Part shown: piece by piece, positions 9,214 to 18,667 of the stretch
Numbering within the stretch: the stretch's first letter is position 1
How the letters are laid out: each line of letters opens with the position of its first letter
Assembly (NCBI RefSeq): GCF_002216795.1
Contig: NZ_CP022316.1
Coordinates: 2,819,205-2,883,204, forward strand
DNA from: Brachybacterium avium
Lineage (GTDB): Bacteria; Actinomycetota; Actinomycetes; Actinomycetales; Dermabacteraceae
Direction of reading: 5' to 3'
DNA: 64,000 bases
Notes under the pieces: generated by a model
What the model was told of the DNA's origin: nothing
Databases searched by the model: none
Seen by the model: only the letters and a program-made list of their open reading frames with translations
Program-made: the position numbers and the translations under genes

Positions 9214-10455
9214 TCAGTGTGCCTTCCCGGACCGGTGACCGGTCGCCTCGGTGGATGCGGGGGAGCGTGCGGTCTCGAAGGCCGCAGCCTGTCGTGCCCC
9301 CGCGGTGATGGCCTCGGTGCGGCCCATCTCGGGCAGCCGGAGGGTGAAGGTCGATCCCTGCCCCGGCAGCGACCAGGCGGTGACCTCGCCGCCATGGTCG
9401 CTCGCGATGTGCTTGACGATCGCGAGGCCGAGCCCGGACCCGCCCGTGGCTCGTGAGCGTGCGCGGTCCACCCGGAAGAACCGCTCGAAGACCCGCTCCA
9501 GGTTCTCCTTGGAGATGCCCATTCCCTGGTCCTTGACGGAGACCTCGACCATGCCCTCATCGCGGCGGACGGATATCCCGACCCGGGTGCGCGGGTCGGA
9601 GTAGGCGATCGCGTTGGAGACCAGGTTGGACAGTGCGGTGGTGAGCATCGAGGCGGAACCGAAGACCTGCAGGCCGTCCGTCCCGCCGACGGCGACCTCG
9701 ATTCCGGCACCGAGGGCGAGGTTGCGGTTCAGGGCGACCGCGCTCTCGACCACCTCATCGATCGTGATCGGCTCCGCATCCGGCAGCGCTGAATTCCCCT
9801 GGACGCGGGAGAGCTCGATGATCTCCTGCACCAGATGGGAGAGGCGGTGGGTCTCGCTCTGCATGCGCCCGGCGAAACGACGCACGGCCTCCGGGTCCTC
9901 GGCGGCGTCCTCCATCGTCTCGGCCAGCAGCGTGATGGCACCGACCGGGGTCTTCAGCTCGTGGGACACATTGGCCACGAAATCCCGTCGGGTCTCCTCG
10001 ACACGCACCGCACGGGTGAGGTCGTCGGCCAGCAGCAGCGCGCCGTGCACGCCCAGCGCCCCGATCCGCACGTCGATCACGGCCTCGGCATCACCGTGGC
10101 TCGAGCGCTGCAGGGTCAGGCGCTCATCCCGGAATCCGCCATTGCGGCCCACATCGGCGGCCAGTTCCATCAGCTCGCTGCTGGCCAGCCGCGGATAGTC
10201 GCCCTCGGCCGCGCGCACGATCCCGTAGGAGTAGGCCAGCGGCGAGGCGCGCAGCACGTCGCCGGCGGCGTCGAGCACCACGTACGCGGACGACAGGATC
10301 GCCAGCACCTCGGTCGCGGCCTCGGGGATCACCGGGTCTAGCGGGGCGAGGCCCGCACCGTGACGGCGATCCATCCTGGCGAGCGTCAGCGTCGCCGCGA
10401 CACCGATCACCAGACCGATCGCGCCGGCGAGCACGAGGAGCGCAGACAGGGGCAC
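9214..10455 (-). CDS. senX3: Sensor histidine kinase, SenX3-like
   Basis: A 413-residue membrane kinase. It has one N-terminal membrane segment (about residues 3-25), a PAS-like region, and a HisKA domain with phospho-acceptor His165 in VANVSHELKTP. The HATPase domain has the N box NLVSNAIAYSD, DQGMGIS and GGSGLGLAI. The sequence resembles mycobacterial SenX3 through the kinase core. I choose the GTG at 10455 because a TACGCT hexamer ends six bases upstream (leaderless) and the protein then starts at the membrane helix. GTG 10461 and ATG 10512 are alternatives. The C-terminal 40 residues are low complexity. Confidence 0.88.
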   Translation of the reverse strand: MPLSALLVLAGAIGLVIGVAATLTLARMDRRHGAGLAPLDPVIPEAATEVLAILSSAYVVLDAAGDVLRASPLAYSYGIVRAAEGDYPRLASSELMELAADVGRNGGFRDERLTLQRSSHGDAEAVIDVRIGALGVHGALLLADDLTRAVRVEETRRDFVANVSHELKTPVGAITLLAETMEDAAEDPEAVRRFAGRMQSETHRLSHLVQEIIELSRVQGNSALPDAEPITIDEVVESAVALNRNLALGAGIEVAVGGTDGLQVFGSASMLTTALSNLVSNAIAYSDPRTRVGISVRRDEGMVEVSVKDQGMGISKENLERVFERFFRVDRARSRATGGSGLGLAIVKHIASDHGGEVTAWSLPGQGSTFTLRLPEMGRTEAITAGARQAAAFETARSPASTEATGHRSGKAH

Positions 10456-10628
10456 CTGCACAGCGTAGGCCCCCGGCGCCCTGGATCCAGCGCCCGGCGC
10501 GGGCGGCGCCATCGCCTGAACCACGAGTTCATCTAGCAGATGCTTCGGGTTCACAGCGCATCGCCTCCCGTTCACGCCCGGCTGGGAGGCTCGCGGCACG
10601 AGGCCCCACGACGTCAGGAGAACCCACC

Positions 10629-11309
10629 ATGCGCGAGGCGTACCAGAGCGACCTGCGGCACATCGTCGACGACCTGGTCGATATGGCCGAGATGGTCGGG
10701 ACAGCGCTCGAGGGCGCGACCACCGCATTGCTCGAGGGCGATCTGGCGCTGGCGGAGCGGGTGGTCACCGCCGACCCTCACCTGGATGCACGGCAGGTGG
10801 AGCTGGACGCGAAGGCCGTCGAGCTGCTCGCCCGCCAGTCGCCCGTGGCCACCGACCTGCGCCTGCTGGTCGCCACGCTGCGCATGAGCTCCTCGCTCGA
10901 GCGGATGGGGGACCTGGCGGCGCATGTCGCGCTGATCGCGCGCCGCGCACATCCCGAGCTCGCGGTGCCGACTGAGCATCGCGACCAGATCGCCAGGATG
11001 TCAGTGCTGGGATCGGCCGCGCTGCAGGCCGCCTCCGAGGTGATCGAGAGCCGGGACCTGGCGCTCGCCGCCCAGGTCGAGAAGCGCGATGACGAGCTGG
11101 ACGAGCTGATGCTCACGATCTCGCGCGAGATCTCCGGCAGCGATGAGGACACGTACACCAACGCTCAGGTGATCGACCTCACCCTGCTGATCCGCTTCTA
11201 CGAACGGATCGGGGACCACGCGGTCTCGCTGGTGCGTCGCATCGGCTTCCTGGTCACCGGCGATTCCCTGGACGCGCTCGGTGATGGCGTGGACGTCCAG
11301 GTGTTCTGA
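10629..11309 (+). CDS. phoU: Phosphate signalling protein PhoU
   Basis: A 226-residue all-helical protein made of two PhoU repeats. The metal-coordinating segment SSLERMGDLAAHVA occurs in the first and RFYERIGDHAVSLVRR in the second. PhoU links the Pst transporter to the sensor kinase and represses the phosphate regulon when phosphate is plentiful. The ATG has AGGAG ten bases upstream. The gene diverges from senX3-regX3, so kinase, regulator and modulator form one control unit. Confidence 0.93.
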   Translation: MREAYQSDLRHIVDDLVDMAEMVGTALEGATTALLEGDLALAERVVTADPHLDARQVELDAKAVELLARQSPVATDLRLLVATLRMSSSLERMGDLAAHVALIARRAHPELAVPTEHRDQIARMSVLGSAALQAASEVIESRDLALAAQVEKRDDELDELMLTISREISGSDEDTYTNAQVIDLTLLIRFYERIGDHAVSLVRRIGFLVTGDSLDALGDGVDVQVF

Positions 11310-11326
11310 ACCTCCCCACCCCGATG

Positions 11327-11370
11327 CCGCAGGAGGGCGTCCCGCAGCTCAGCGGGACGCCCTCCTGCGG
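11327..11370. terminator. Strong bidirectional terminator after phoU
   Basis: A perfect 19-base stem (11327-11345 with 11352-11370) and the six-base loop AGCTCA lie between convergent phoU and the DUF4235 gene. Confidence 0.85.
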
Positions 11371-11398
11371 GCCCGGACCACAGCCGGCCGCAGCCCGC

Positions 11399-11764
11399 TC
11401 AGCCGCGGTTGGGGCGCGGACGCCGCATCGTGAGCCGCTCGGCCCCGGACTTCGCGCCGCGCTTGGCGGCCATCCGCAGCCCCTGGAGCAGGACCCCGGA
11501 GACCGTCGCCCACAGCATCATCTTCCAGACGGGCTGCTCGTCCACGGGATCCTTGATGGCGGCGATCTCGGATTTCGGGAGCCCGTCCTTCTTCGCCTGC
11601 TTGCGGCGCTTGGCGACATTCTTCTTCGCGGCCTTCTCGGCCTGGACGGTGGGGGCCTCCTCGCCGAAGACGGCACCCCAGCCCGCCGCGGCGGCCTTGG
11701 TGCCGAGCTTGGCAGCGACGATGCCCGCCACGGGGACGGCGATGCTCACGAGCGGATTGGCCAC
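11399..11764 (-). CDS. DUF4235 small membrane protein
   Basis: A 121-residue protein with two hydrophobic helices, one near the N-terminus (SIAVPVAGIVAAKL) and one near residue 95 (MLWATVSGVLLQGL). They are separated by a charged Lys/Ala-rich stretch (EKAAKKNVAKRRKQAKK) and followed by a basic tail. This is the pattern of the DUF4235 family, common in actinobacteria and of unknown function. The GTG start at 11764 has GGAGG five bases upstream; the longer upstream reading frame is not used. Confidence 0.8.
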   Translation of the reverse strand: MANPLVSIAVPVAGIVAAKLGTKAAAAGWGAVFGEEAPTVQAEKAAKKNVAKRRKQAKKDGLPKSEIAAIKDPVDEQPVWKMMLWATVSGVLLQGLRMAAKRGAKSGAERLTMRRPRPNRG

Positions 11765-11822
11765 TGTTTCCTCCAGGCGTCGGGTGGACCGGCGGTGCTG
11801 CCGGTGCGAGGGATCGAGGTGC

Positions 11823-12872
11823 TCAGTACGTCCCTGCGTGCTGAGCGTAATAGGTTCCCATGTCGTCCGTGCGCAGAGCGTCCCGCAGCACGTCCATGGC
11901 CTCCTCATCGGTCGCGACGACGCTCGCGCCGCCGCTGGTCATGTACGGGTCGCCGTGCGGCACCGCGAGGAAGTACAGATCGCCGCTGCGGACGGACCGC
12001 ATGGACAGGCCCAGCTCCACCATCGTCGTGGCGCTCAGCCCGTCGTCGGTGGTCAGGAACGGGGAGATGGTCTCGATCGTGTCGGCCAGCTTGCGCGGGT
12101 CGCTGAGCGTATCGGCGCTGATGAGCTTGTCGGCGATGCCCTTGAGGACCGCCTGCTGGTTGCGATTGCGCTGGAAGTCCCCGTCGGCGAACTGCTTGCG
12201 CTCGCGCACGAACGTCAGCGCCTCCGCGCCGTCGAGCGTCTGGACGCCCTCGGTGAACTGGTGGCCGCCCGCCTGGAAGCTCTGGGGCACCTGGACGTCG
12301 ACCCCGCCGAGGGTGTCCACGAGACCTTCGATGCCGTCGAAGTCGATCAGCGCGACGTGGTCGATGGGGACCCCGGTGAAGTTCTCCACCGTGGTCACCG
12401 CCAGCCCCACGCCGCCGTAGGCCAGAGCGGAGTTGATGCGATCCTTGCCGTGCCCGGGCACATCGACATAGAGATCGCGCGGGAAGGACGTGATGAAGAC
12501 GCTCTCGTCGTCCTCCGAGACGTGCACGAGCATCATCACATCCGAGCGCTGACCGCTGACACCCTGGGAGGCCGCGTCCTCCGCGGAGCGCTTGTCCGAT
12601 CCCAGCAGCAGGAAGTTGCGGCCGGTGCCGTCGATCTCCTCGGGCCGTTCACCGTCGGAGACGCCCCGGGTGATCTGCACGACCGTGCGCTTCTCATAGG
12701 AGTTCTGGAGCCCGTTCAGATAGTTGCCGATCACCAGGCCGACGCCGATCACCAGCGCGGCCACGATGAGCAGCGCGATGAGGGCGGCGCGGCGTCCGCG
12801 ACGCCGTCCGGGGTCGGGCTGGTCATCGTCTTCCCAGTCGCCGGGGAGTTCGACGTCGGCGGGGTCGGTCAT
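11823..12872 (-). CDS. LytR-CpsA-Psr (LCP) family cell-wall glycopolymer ligase
   Basis: A 349-residue type II membrane protein with an acidic cytoplasmic tail (1-28), one membrane helix (about 29-50) and an extracellular LCP domain (about 80-260). Conserved features are SDVMMLVHV, SFPRDLYVDVPG with the catalytic-site arginine and aspartates, and RERKQF followed by DFQRNRNQQ. LCP proteins transfer polyprenyl-linked glycopolymers such as teichoic acid or capsule onto peptidoglycan. An AGAGAGGGA precedes the ATG. The gene lies downstream of trmB on the same strand. Confidence 0.9.
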   Translation of the reverse strand: MTDPADVELPGDWEDDDQPDPGRRRGRRAALIALLIVAALVIGVGLVIGNYLNGLQNSYEKRTVVQITRGVSDGERPEEIDGTGRNFLLLGSDKRSAEDAASQGVSGQRSDVMMLVHVSEDDESVFITSFPRDLYVDVPGHGKDRINSALAYGGVGLAVTTVENFTGVPIDHVALIDFDGIEGLVDTLGGVDVQVPQSFQAGGHQFTEGVQTLDGAEALTFVRERKQFADGDFQRNRNQQAVLKGIADKLISADTLSDPRKLADTIETISPFLTTDDGLSATTMVELGLSMRSVRSGDLYFLAVPHGDPYMTSGGASVVATDEEAMDVLRDALRTDDMGTYYAQHAGTY

Positions 12873-12906
12873 TCAGGTCCCTCTCTGACGGTGCCGCTCG
12901 GGGCGG

Positions 12907-13802
12907 TCACTGCTCCGTCGACTCCTCGATGTCCGAGGTGCCGTCCGGCGCCGGGGGCCGAGGCCCCCGGGTGTACGCGAGATCCCATATTAGGCGTCCT
13001 GCGGCGCGACCCTTGCTCTCGAAACCGGTCTTCACACGACCCTCGAATCGGGGCGCCCAGCCGGTGGCCGCCATATCCGGGGGGATCGCGTCCGAGGAGC
13101 GGCCCTGCGGGCGTGGACCGCTGGGATGCAGCAGGGTCAGCTCGGGCCGCGCATCCAGCTGGGAGCGCATGTGATGGGCGTACTGCGCCCAGTCCGTGGC
13201 CAGGCGGAACACCGCTCCCTCAGCGAGCAGCGGCAGCACCGCGTCCAGGAACGGAGGATTGATCAGCCGGCGCTTGTGGTGGCGCTGCTTGGGCCAGGGA
13301 TCGGCGAAGTACACCCACAGCTCGTCGATGGAGCCCTCGGGCAGCATCGCCGGCAGCGCCCCCTGGGCGTCCAGGGGCAGCATCCTGAGGTTGTCGGGGC
13401 TCCCGCACCGCTCCACGCGGCTGAGGGTCTGCGCGAGACCGGGAAGGTACACCTCGACGCCGAGATGATCGCGCTCCGGGTGCTCGAGGGCGGCGGCGAC
13501 GATGTTCTCGCCGGTGCCGCTGCCCACCTCGACCACCAGCTCGGCGCGGCGACCGAAGATCTCGGCGGGCTCCAGCCGAGTGCCCGCGGCGGGCAAGGTG
13601 TCGCGATGGCCCCGCGGCGGGTCGATCACGTAGCGGGGGAGAGGCGGTCCCACGCCTTCTGCCTGCCCTGCGAGAGGCGCTCTCCGCGGCGGACGAAGGA
13701 GACGACGTCACGGTGCGTGCCCTGCTTCCGCCTGTTCCTTTCCGGGCCGGCGGGCGCGGAGGTGTCGACGCCCGTGTCACGGGCGTGAGGATCCGTGGTC
13801 AT
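12907..13802 (-). pseudogene. trmB: tRNA (guanine-N7-)-methyltransferase TrmB, frameshifted as read
   Basis: An SAM-dependent enzyme that methylates G46 in the tRNA variable loop. The N-terminal part (start 13802, reading THRDVVSFVRRGERL and KAWDRLSP) is in one frame. The rest (RYVIDPPRG, VEVGSGTGENI, the FADPWPKQRHHKRRL motif) is in another. One C missing from the run of five at 13635-13639 (coding CTCTCCCCCGC) would restore DRLSPRYVID and a 298-residue protein. Both halves are well conserved, so I suspect a sequencing deletion. If the shift is real, only a 248-residue fragment from 13653 could be made. The gene starts seven bases after the Rieske gene. Confidence 0.8.
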
Positions 13803-13809
13803 CGACGCC

Positions 13810-14235
13810 TCACCGCACTCGACGGAGGGTGCCATCCTCGATAGCCACCTTGACCTCGGGCAGCTGACGGGTGGCCGGACCCAGCAGGACCTCGCCGGTC
13901 TCGGCGTCGAAGCGCGAGCCGTGGCACGGGCAGTCGAGCTCGGCCTCGTGCTGGCGCAGTGCGCAGCCGTTGTGGGTGCAGTAGCCGGAGTAGGCGGTGA
14001 GGTCATCGCCGGTGCCGCGGACGATCAGCACGAAGGGCTGCTGCCCACCGAAGTTCACCAGGGTGCTCGCGTCCTCGGGGATCTCCTCGAGAGGGATCCC
14101 GCCGTCGTCCGCGCGCAGCGGCTCCGCGGTGCCGAAGCCTTCATCCTCGGGGCCGCAGGCTGCGAGACCACCGAGTCCGGCCGCGGTGGCGGGGATCAGG
14201 AGGGCATGACGACGAGAGAGGCACGGGCGTTCCAT
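13810..14235 (-). CDS. Rieske [2Fe-2S] lipoprotein
   Basis: A 141-residue exported protein. The N-terminus has SRRHALLI and a lipobox-like LGGLAACG with Cys27, a possible Tat lipoprotein signal. The Rieske cluster ligands are Cys86 and His88 in CTHNGC and Cys102 and His105 in CPCHGS; Cys91 and Cys104 can form the stabilising disulfide. It is a small electron-transfer protein at the outer face of the membrane. No bc1-complex genes are close, so its partner is unknown. A TATCCT ends six bases before the ATG at 14235. Confidence 0.85.
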   Translation of the reverse strand: MERPCLSRRHALLIPATAAGLGGLAACGPEDEGFGTAEPLRADDGGIPLEEIPEDASTLVNFGGQQPFVLIVRGTGDDLTAYSGYCTHNGCALRQHEAELDCPCHGSRFDAETGEVLLGPATRQLPEVKVAIEDGTLRRVR

Positions 14236-14295
14236 TGCTCCAGGATAGCGAGGACACCGGATGCGGAGCACTCGGCGTCGGAACCGTGTGACCGC

Positions 14296-14862
14296 TCATA
14301 CGTCGGCGGCATCCATCTCCCGAGGGTCCCAGGTGAGGATCCGACGGGCGCGCCAGCCACGATCCCGCACCGCGTCCAGGGCCTCCCGCCGACGCGCCGG
14401 CGTGAGGCGATCGAGGTAGAGCGAGCCGTCGAGATGGTCGACCTCATGCTGCAGCGCGCGGGACAGCACACCGCCCTCGTCCTCGACGACGACCTCAGCG
14501 CCCTCGAGGTCGGTGCCGGTCACCCGGGCCCCGCGATGACGAGCGGTGGAGAAGCCCTCGCCGGGCACGGACAGGCAGCCCTCGAGGGTCTCCTCGTCCA
14601 GGACGATGCCGCCGAAGCGCTCCAGCACCGGGTTCAGGATCGCGCCACGCCGCAGCGCGCCCTCCGCATCCGTGCACGAATACACGAACAGGCGCCATCG
14701 CGCGCCGACCTGGGGAGCGGCGAGACCGGCTCCGGACGCGGCGTCGTTGGTCTCGAACATGTCCTCCACCAGGGTGCGGAGCTCGTCGGTGACCTCGCGG
14801 ACCCGGCGCGTGCGCTGGGAGAGGGCGCGGTGGCCGACGATGGTGATGGGGCGGACGGTCAT
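14296..14862 (-). CDS. def: Peptide deformylase
   Basis: A 188-residue metalloenzyme that removes the N-formyl group from nascent proteins. All three signature motifs are present: GAGLAAPQVG, EGCLSVPG (metal-ligand Cys) and QHEVDHLDG (two His ligands and the catalytic Glu). The ATG at 14862 overlaps the stop of the upstream membrane-protein gene (ATGA). Confidence 0.93.
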   Translation of the reverse strand: MTVRPITIVGHRALSQRTRRVREVTDELRTLVEDMFETNDAASGAGLAAPQVGARWRLFVYSCTDAEGALRRGAILNPVLERFGGIVLDEETLEGCLSVPGEGFSTARHRGARVTGTDLEGAEVVVEDEGGVLSRALQHEVDHLDGSLYLDRLTPARRREALDAVRDRGWRARRILTWDPREMDAADV

Positions 14863-16025
14863 GCGGGGGGTTCTCCTGTGCTCGATGGGCCGGACCGGTC
14901 CTCGGTGGATGCTGAGTCGCTGGTGAGGCGGTGACGGGTGGGCGGGTTCACCGCGAGCGGATTGCGGGCATCGACGATCCAGGGGCCGCGCGGCCGCCGC
15001 AGCGGCCGCCCGCTGCGTGCGGATCCGGCGACCAAGCGGCTCAGCTCCTCGTTCTCGGCGGCATCGGCCGCCAAGAAGTCCAAGGTGTGCGAGGCATGGG
15101 GCTCGAGCACGATATGGTCCCAGGCGTCCAGACCGCTGGCGATCTGCCGGGCGCGCAGGAACTCCGCGTCCAGGGCTGCGCCGGTGATCACCACGATGTT
15201 CGCCAGCCACAGCAGGATCAGGATCGCGATCAGCCCGTTGAGCGCGGTGAGGACCTCCGCGAACCGGGTCGCGTAGACCAGCAGCTGCCCGGCCACCAGC
15301 GCGGCACCGAACAGCACCAGCACGCTGAGCGTCGATCCGAGCGTCATCAGCCGGTACCGGGGCAGGCGCACATTGGGGAACAGGTAGTAGGCCAGGGAGA
15401 CCCCGATGATGAGGATCACCAGGAGGATCGGCCACTTCACGAAGTTCCAGGCCGCGAAGGCGATCTGGGGGATCCCGATGAACTCACCGATGCGCTGCGA
15501 GGCCTCGCTCCCCATGATGATCATGCCGGCCGCCAGCAGGACCACCGAGATGATCAGCACCGTCTCGCCGAACACGATGGTGCGGAACCACAGGAACGGG
15601 CGACCCTCCCGAGTGTCGAAGACCCGGTGGAGGGCGCGGTGGAACGCGGCGACCCCATTGGAGGCGGACAGCAGGGACCCGGCCGTGCCCAGCAGCAGGC
15701 CGAGCACGCCGCCGCTGGTGCTGGAGACCGCCTCGATCGCCCGGAGGAAGGGTCGGGGATCCAGGGTCGGGAAGATCTCGGTGATCAGCTTGGAAAGGGC
15801 CCGGAGCGTGTCCACCTCGACCCCGATCAGCGACATCACCGAGACCGCGGCGACAGCCCCGGGGAACAGCGACAGCAGCAGGTAGAAGGTCATGGTCCCC
15901 GCCACATCCCACACCTGGATGTCCAGCAGCCGCATCCGCACCCGGTTCAGGACGTGCAGGACGCTCAGCCGGGGTCGGGCGATCTCGACCGTCGGCCTCG
16001 GCCGACGCGGGCGGGATGCTGTCAC
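14859..16025 (-). CDS. YihY/BrkB family inner-membrane protein
   Basis: A 388-residue protein with about six membrane helices in the YihY pattern, including the conserved GTMTFYLLLSLFPGAVAAVS at the first helix and GTAGSLLSASNGVAAFHRAL. The family is widespread and once was wrongly called ribonuclease BN; its physiological role is unclear. The C-terminal 100 residues are polar and cytoplasmic. The GTG start at 16025 has GGAGA eight bases upstream. Translation is coupled to def. Confidence 0.88.
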   Translation of the reverse strand: MTASRPRRPRPTVEIARPRLSVLHVLNRVRMRLLDIQVWDVAGTMTFYLLLSLFPGAVAAVSVMSLIGVEVDTLRALSKLITEIFPTLDPRPFLRAIEAVSSTSGGVLGLLLGTAGSLLSASNGVAAFHRALHRVFDTREGRPFLWFRTIVFGETVLIISVVLLAAGMIIMGSEASQRIGEFIGIPQIAFAAWNFVKWPILLVILIIGVSLAYYLFPNVRLPRYRLMTLGSTLSVLVLFGAALVAGQLLVYATRFAEVLTALNGLIAILILLWLANIVVITGAALDAEFLRARQIASGLDAWDHIVLEPHASHTLDFLAADAAENEELSRLVAGSARSGRPLRRPRGPWIVDARNPLAVNPPTRHRLTSDSASTEDRSGPSSTGEPPA

Positions 16026-16121
16026 CGTGCTTCTCCGGGCTCAGAGGCGGGGCGCCCGGGACGGGCGCTGGGGGAGATCATCCCACCGGGCGGGCGGGGC
16101 CCCGGGATGCTGCCGCGCCCC

Positions 16122-18667
16122 TCAGCTCTGCTCGATGATGTCATCGGGATCGCTGGCGACGGGGTACTCCCAGGGCTCCTCGGGATCCGAGGGGACGAAG
16201 GAGGTCATGATCGAGCCGTCGGCGCGTTCGTCCCCGAGCCCGACGGGCCTGGCCAGCACCGAGTCATCGAGCAGCGGGCCCTGATCCGCGAGGGCGACGC
16301 AGGTGCCGTCGGCGGTGACCGTGACGGTCTCGCCGCGCACGGTGACCTCGATCTCGTCACCGGTCTCGAGGATGAAGGAGATCTCCTCGCGCACCAGGCG
16401 CACCCGGATGCGGGAACCCCGCACGGTCAGCGGGAAGCCCAGCTCGGGCCAGTCGACGGGCAGGCGCGGGTCGAAGGAGACCCGGCCGTTGTCGTGCCGC
16501 ATCCCCCGAACCCGTGCACCAGGGCGTTCCAGACACCTCCCGCGGAGGCGATATGCACGCCGTCGGCGGTGTTTCGGTGCAGGTTGGCCAGGTCCACGAA
16601 GAGTCCGGTGCGGAAATAGTCCTGCGCGGCCTTCTGATGCCCGACCTCCGCGGCCATGATCGACTGCACCACGGCCGAGAGCGAGGAGTCCCCGGTGGTG
16701 ATCGGGTCGTAGTACTCGAAGTCTGCGCGCTTCTCCTCGGCCGTGAACTCGCTGCCGCGCAGGAACAGTGCCAGCACGACATCCGCCTGCTTGATCACCT
16801 GGAAGCGGTAGATCACCAGCGGATGGAAGTTCAGCAGCAGCGGGAAGGCCTCGTCGGCGGTGCTGGAGAGGTCCCAGATCTCCCGCTCCAGGAACCGGTC
16901 CTCCTGAAGGTGGATCCCCAGCGACTCGTCCTTGGCCACGTGCATGCCGTCCGCGCAGTCCACCCACTGCTCCAGCTCCAGCTCGTCCAGCCCGAGCTCG
17001 ACCCGCATCGCTTCGTATGAGTTCTCGTCGGCCGCGCGCAGCTCGTCCACCGCGCGGGCGGCGCGGCGCAGATTGAACCGTGCCATGACGTTGGTGAACA
17101 TGTTGTTGTTGACCACTGTCGTGTACTCGTCCGGGCCGGTCACGCCGTTGATGTGGAAGCTCGAGGTGCCGTCGGCCCGCAGCCGCCAGAACCCCAGATC
17201 GGCCCACATCCGGGCGGTCTCCACCAGCACCCGCACCCCATCTCGGTGCTGGAAGTCGAGGTCGCCGGTGACGTCCACGTACTGCGCGAAGGCGTAGGCG
17301 ACGTCGGCATCGATGTGGTACTGCGCGGTGCCGGCGGCATAGTAGGCCGAGGCCTCGTCGCCGTTGATGGTGCGCCAGGGGAACAGGGCACCGCGCTGAT
17401 TGAGCTCGCGTGCCCGTTCCCGGGCCTTGGGCAGCAGGTTCGTGCGGAACCGCAGCGCATTGCGGGCCCAGCGCGGCTGGGTGAACGTCAGGAACGGGAC
17501 CACGTAGATCTCGCTGTCCCAGAAGTAGTGCCCCTCGTAGCCGGAGCCGGTGACGCCCTTGGCAGGGATGCCCCACTGGTCGGAGCGGGCTGCGGCCTGG
17601 GCGATCTGGAACAGGCACCAGCGGGTCGCCTGCTGGGCAGCGGGCTGGCCGGGCAGCTCGACGTCCGAGGTGCGCCAGAAGTCCGCGAGGTACTCCCGCT
17701 GTTCACGGAACTGGGCCTCGAACCCGGTGCTGCGCACCCGATCCAGGGTGCGGCGGCAGCGGTCGAACAGCTCGCGGTGGGGGACCGAGCGGGAGGAGTG
17801 GTAGGTCACCGCCTTGCGGACGGTCAGCGACTGCCCCTGTTCGAGATGGGCGCGGACCACCTGGCGGCCCTTGTCCTCGCTGGTGTCGACCAGCCGCTCC
17901 ACCTCGGCCTCGGACTCCACCTCGTGATCGGCGCCGACGGCGAGAGTCATGCCGGAGTTCGCCACCCGATAGCCCAGCAGCATCCGGCGCTCGCTGTGCC
18001 AGTCCTGCAGCGGCTCGAGCACGCGATGAGTGAAATCGGTGGTCTGCCGCGGATCGGCCTTGTCGGTGCGCGGGCCGCCCGCGACCCCCGCCCCGAAGTC
18101 ATCGCGGAAATCCTCCCGGTTGATGATCTGGGAGGAGACCGCGATCGGGGCGGCGCCGTCGAGCATCTGGACCCGCAGGGTCATCAGGGCCAGATGCCGC
18201 TGCGGGAAGGAGACCATGCGGGAGGAGCTCACCCGGACCCGCTTGCCTGCGGGGGTGCGCCAGATCAGCTCGCGGTGCAGCACGCCCTCGCGGAAGTCGA
18301 TCCAGCGCTCGTACTCCTCGAGGTCCGCGATCGACAACAGCAGCGGCTCGTCGTCCACATACAGCTTGAGCACGGAGGAGTCGGGCACCGAGATCATCGT
18401 CTGGCCGTTGCGGGCGAAGCCGAAAGCGGATTCGGCGTGGTTGATCGTCCAGGTCTCGTGGAACCCGTTGAGGAAGGTGCCATGGCGCTCGGCGTCGCGG
18501 CCCTCTTCCGGCGTCCCTCGCATCCCCAGGTAACCGTTGGCCGTTGCGAAGAGGGTCTCCATCAGGCCCAGGTCGCTGTTGGGCCGGGATTCCACCAGCC
18601 GCCACTCGTCCAGCGGCAGGTGGGTGCGGTCGACGGGATCGGCGGGCAGCACGCGGCGACGGCTCAT
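16122..18667 (-). pseudogene. Glycoside hydrolase family 65 phosphorylase, frameshifted as read
   Basis: Resembles maltose/trehalose/kojibiose phosphorylases, which cleave an alpha-glucoside with phosphate to give beta-glucose 1-phosphate. Catalytic-domain features include FWDSEIYVVPFL, the general-acid Glu in VTGPDEYTTVVNNNMFTN, and IKQADVVLALFL. The main frame from ATG 18667 is lost after LVHGFGG near the C-terminus, and the C-terminal domain (MRHDNGRVSFDPRLP onward to 16122) is in another frame. One extra base in the C run at 16503-16507 joins them into an 848-residue protein of normal length. A sequencing deletion is likely. The gene overlaps the beta-phosphoglucomutase gene by four bases; that enzyme uses the product. 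Confidence 0.85.

Noticed and set aside
13635-13639. Programmed ribosomal frameshifting as the cause of the trmB break (and the similar ones)
   Set aside because: No slippery heptamer with a downstream structure is evident. Six unrelated genes share the defect, which fits a sequencing or assembly artefact better.
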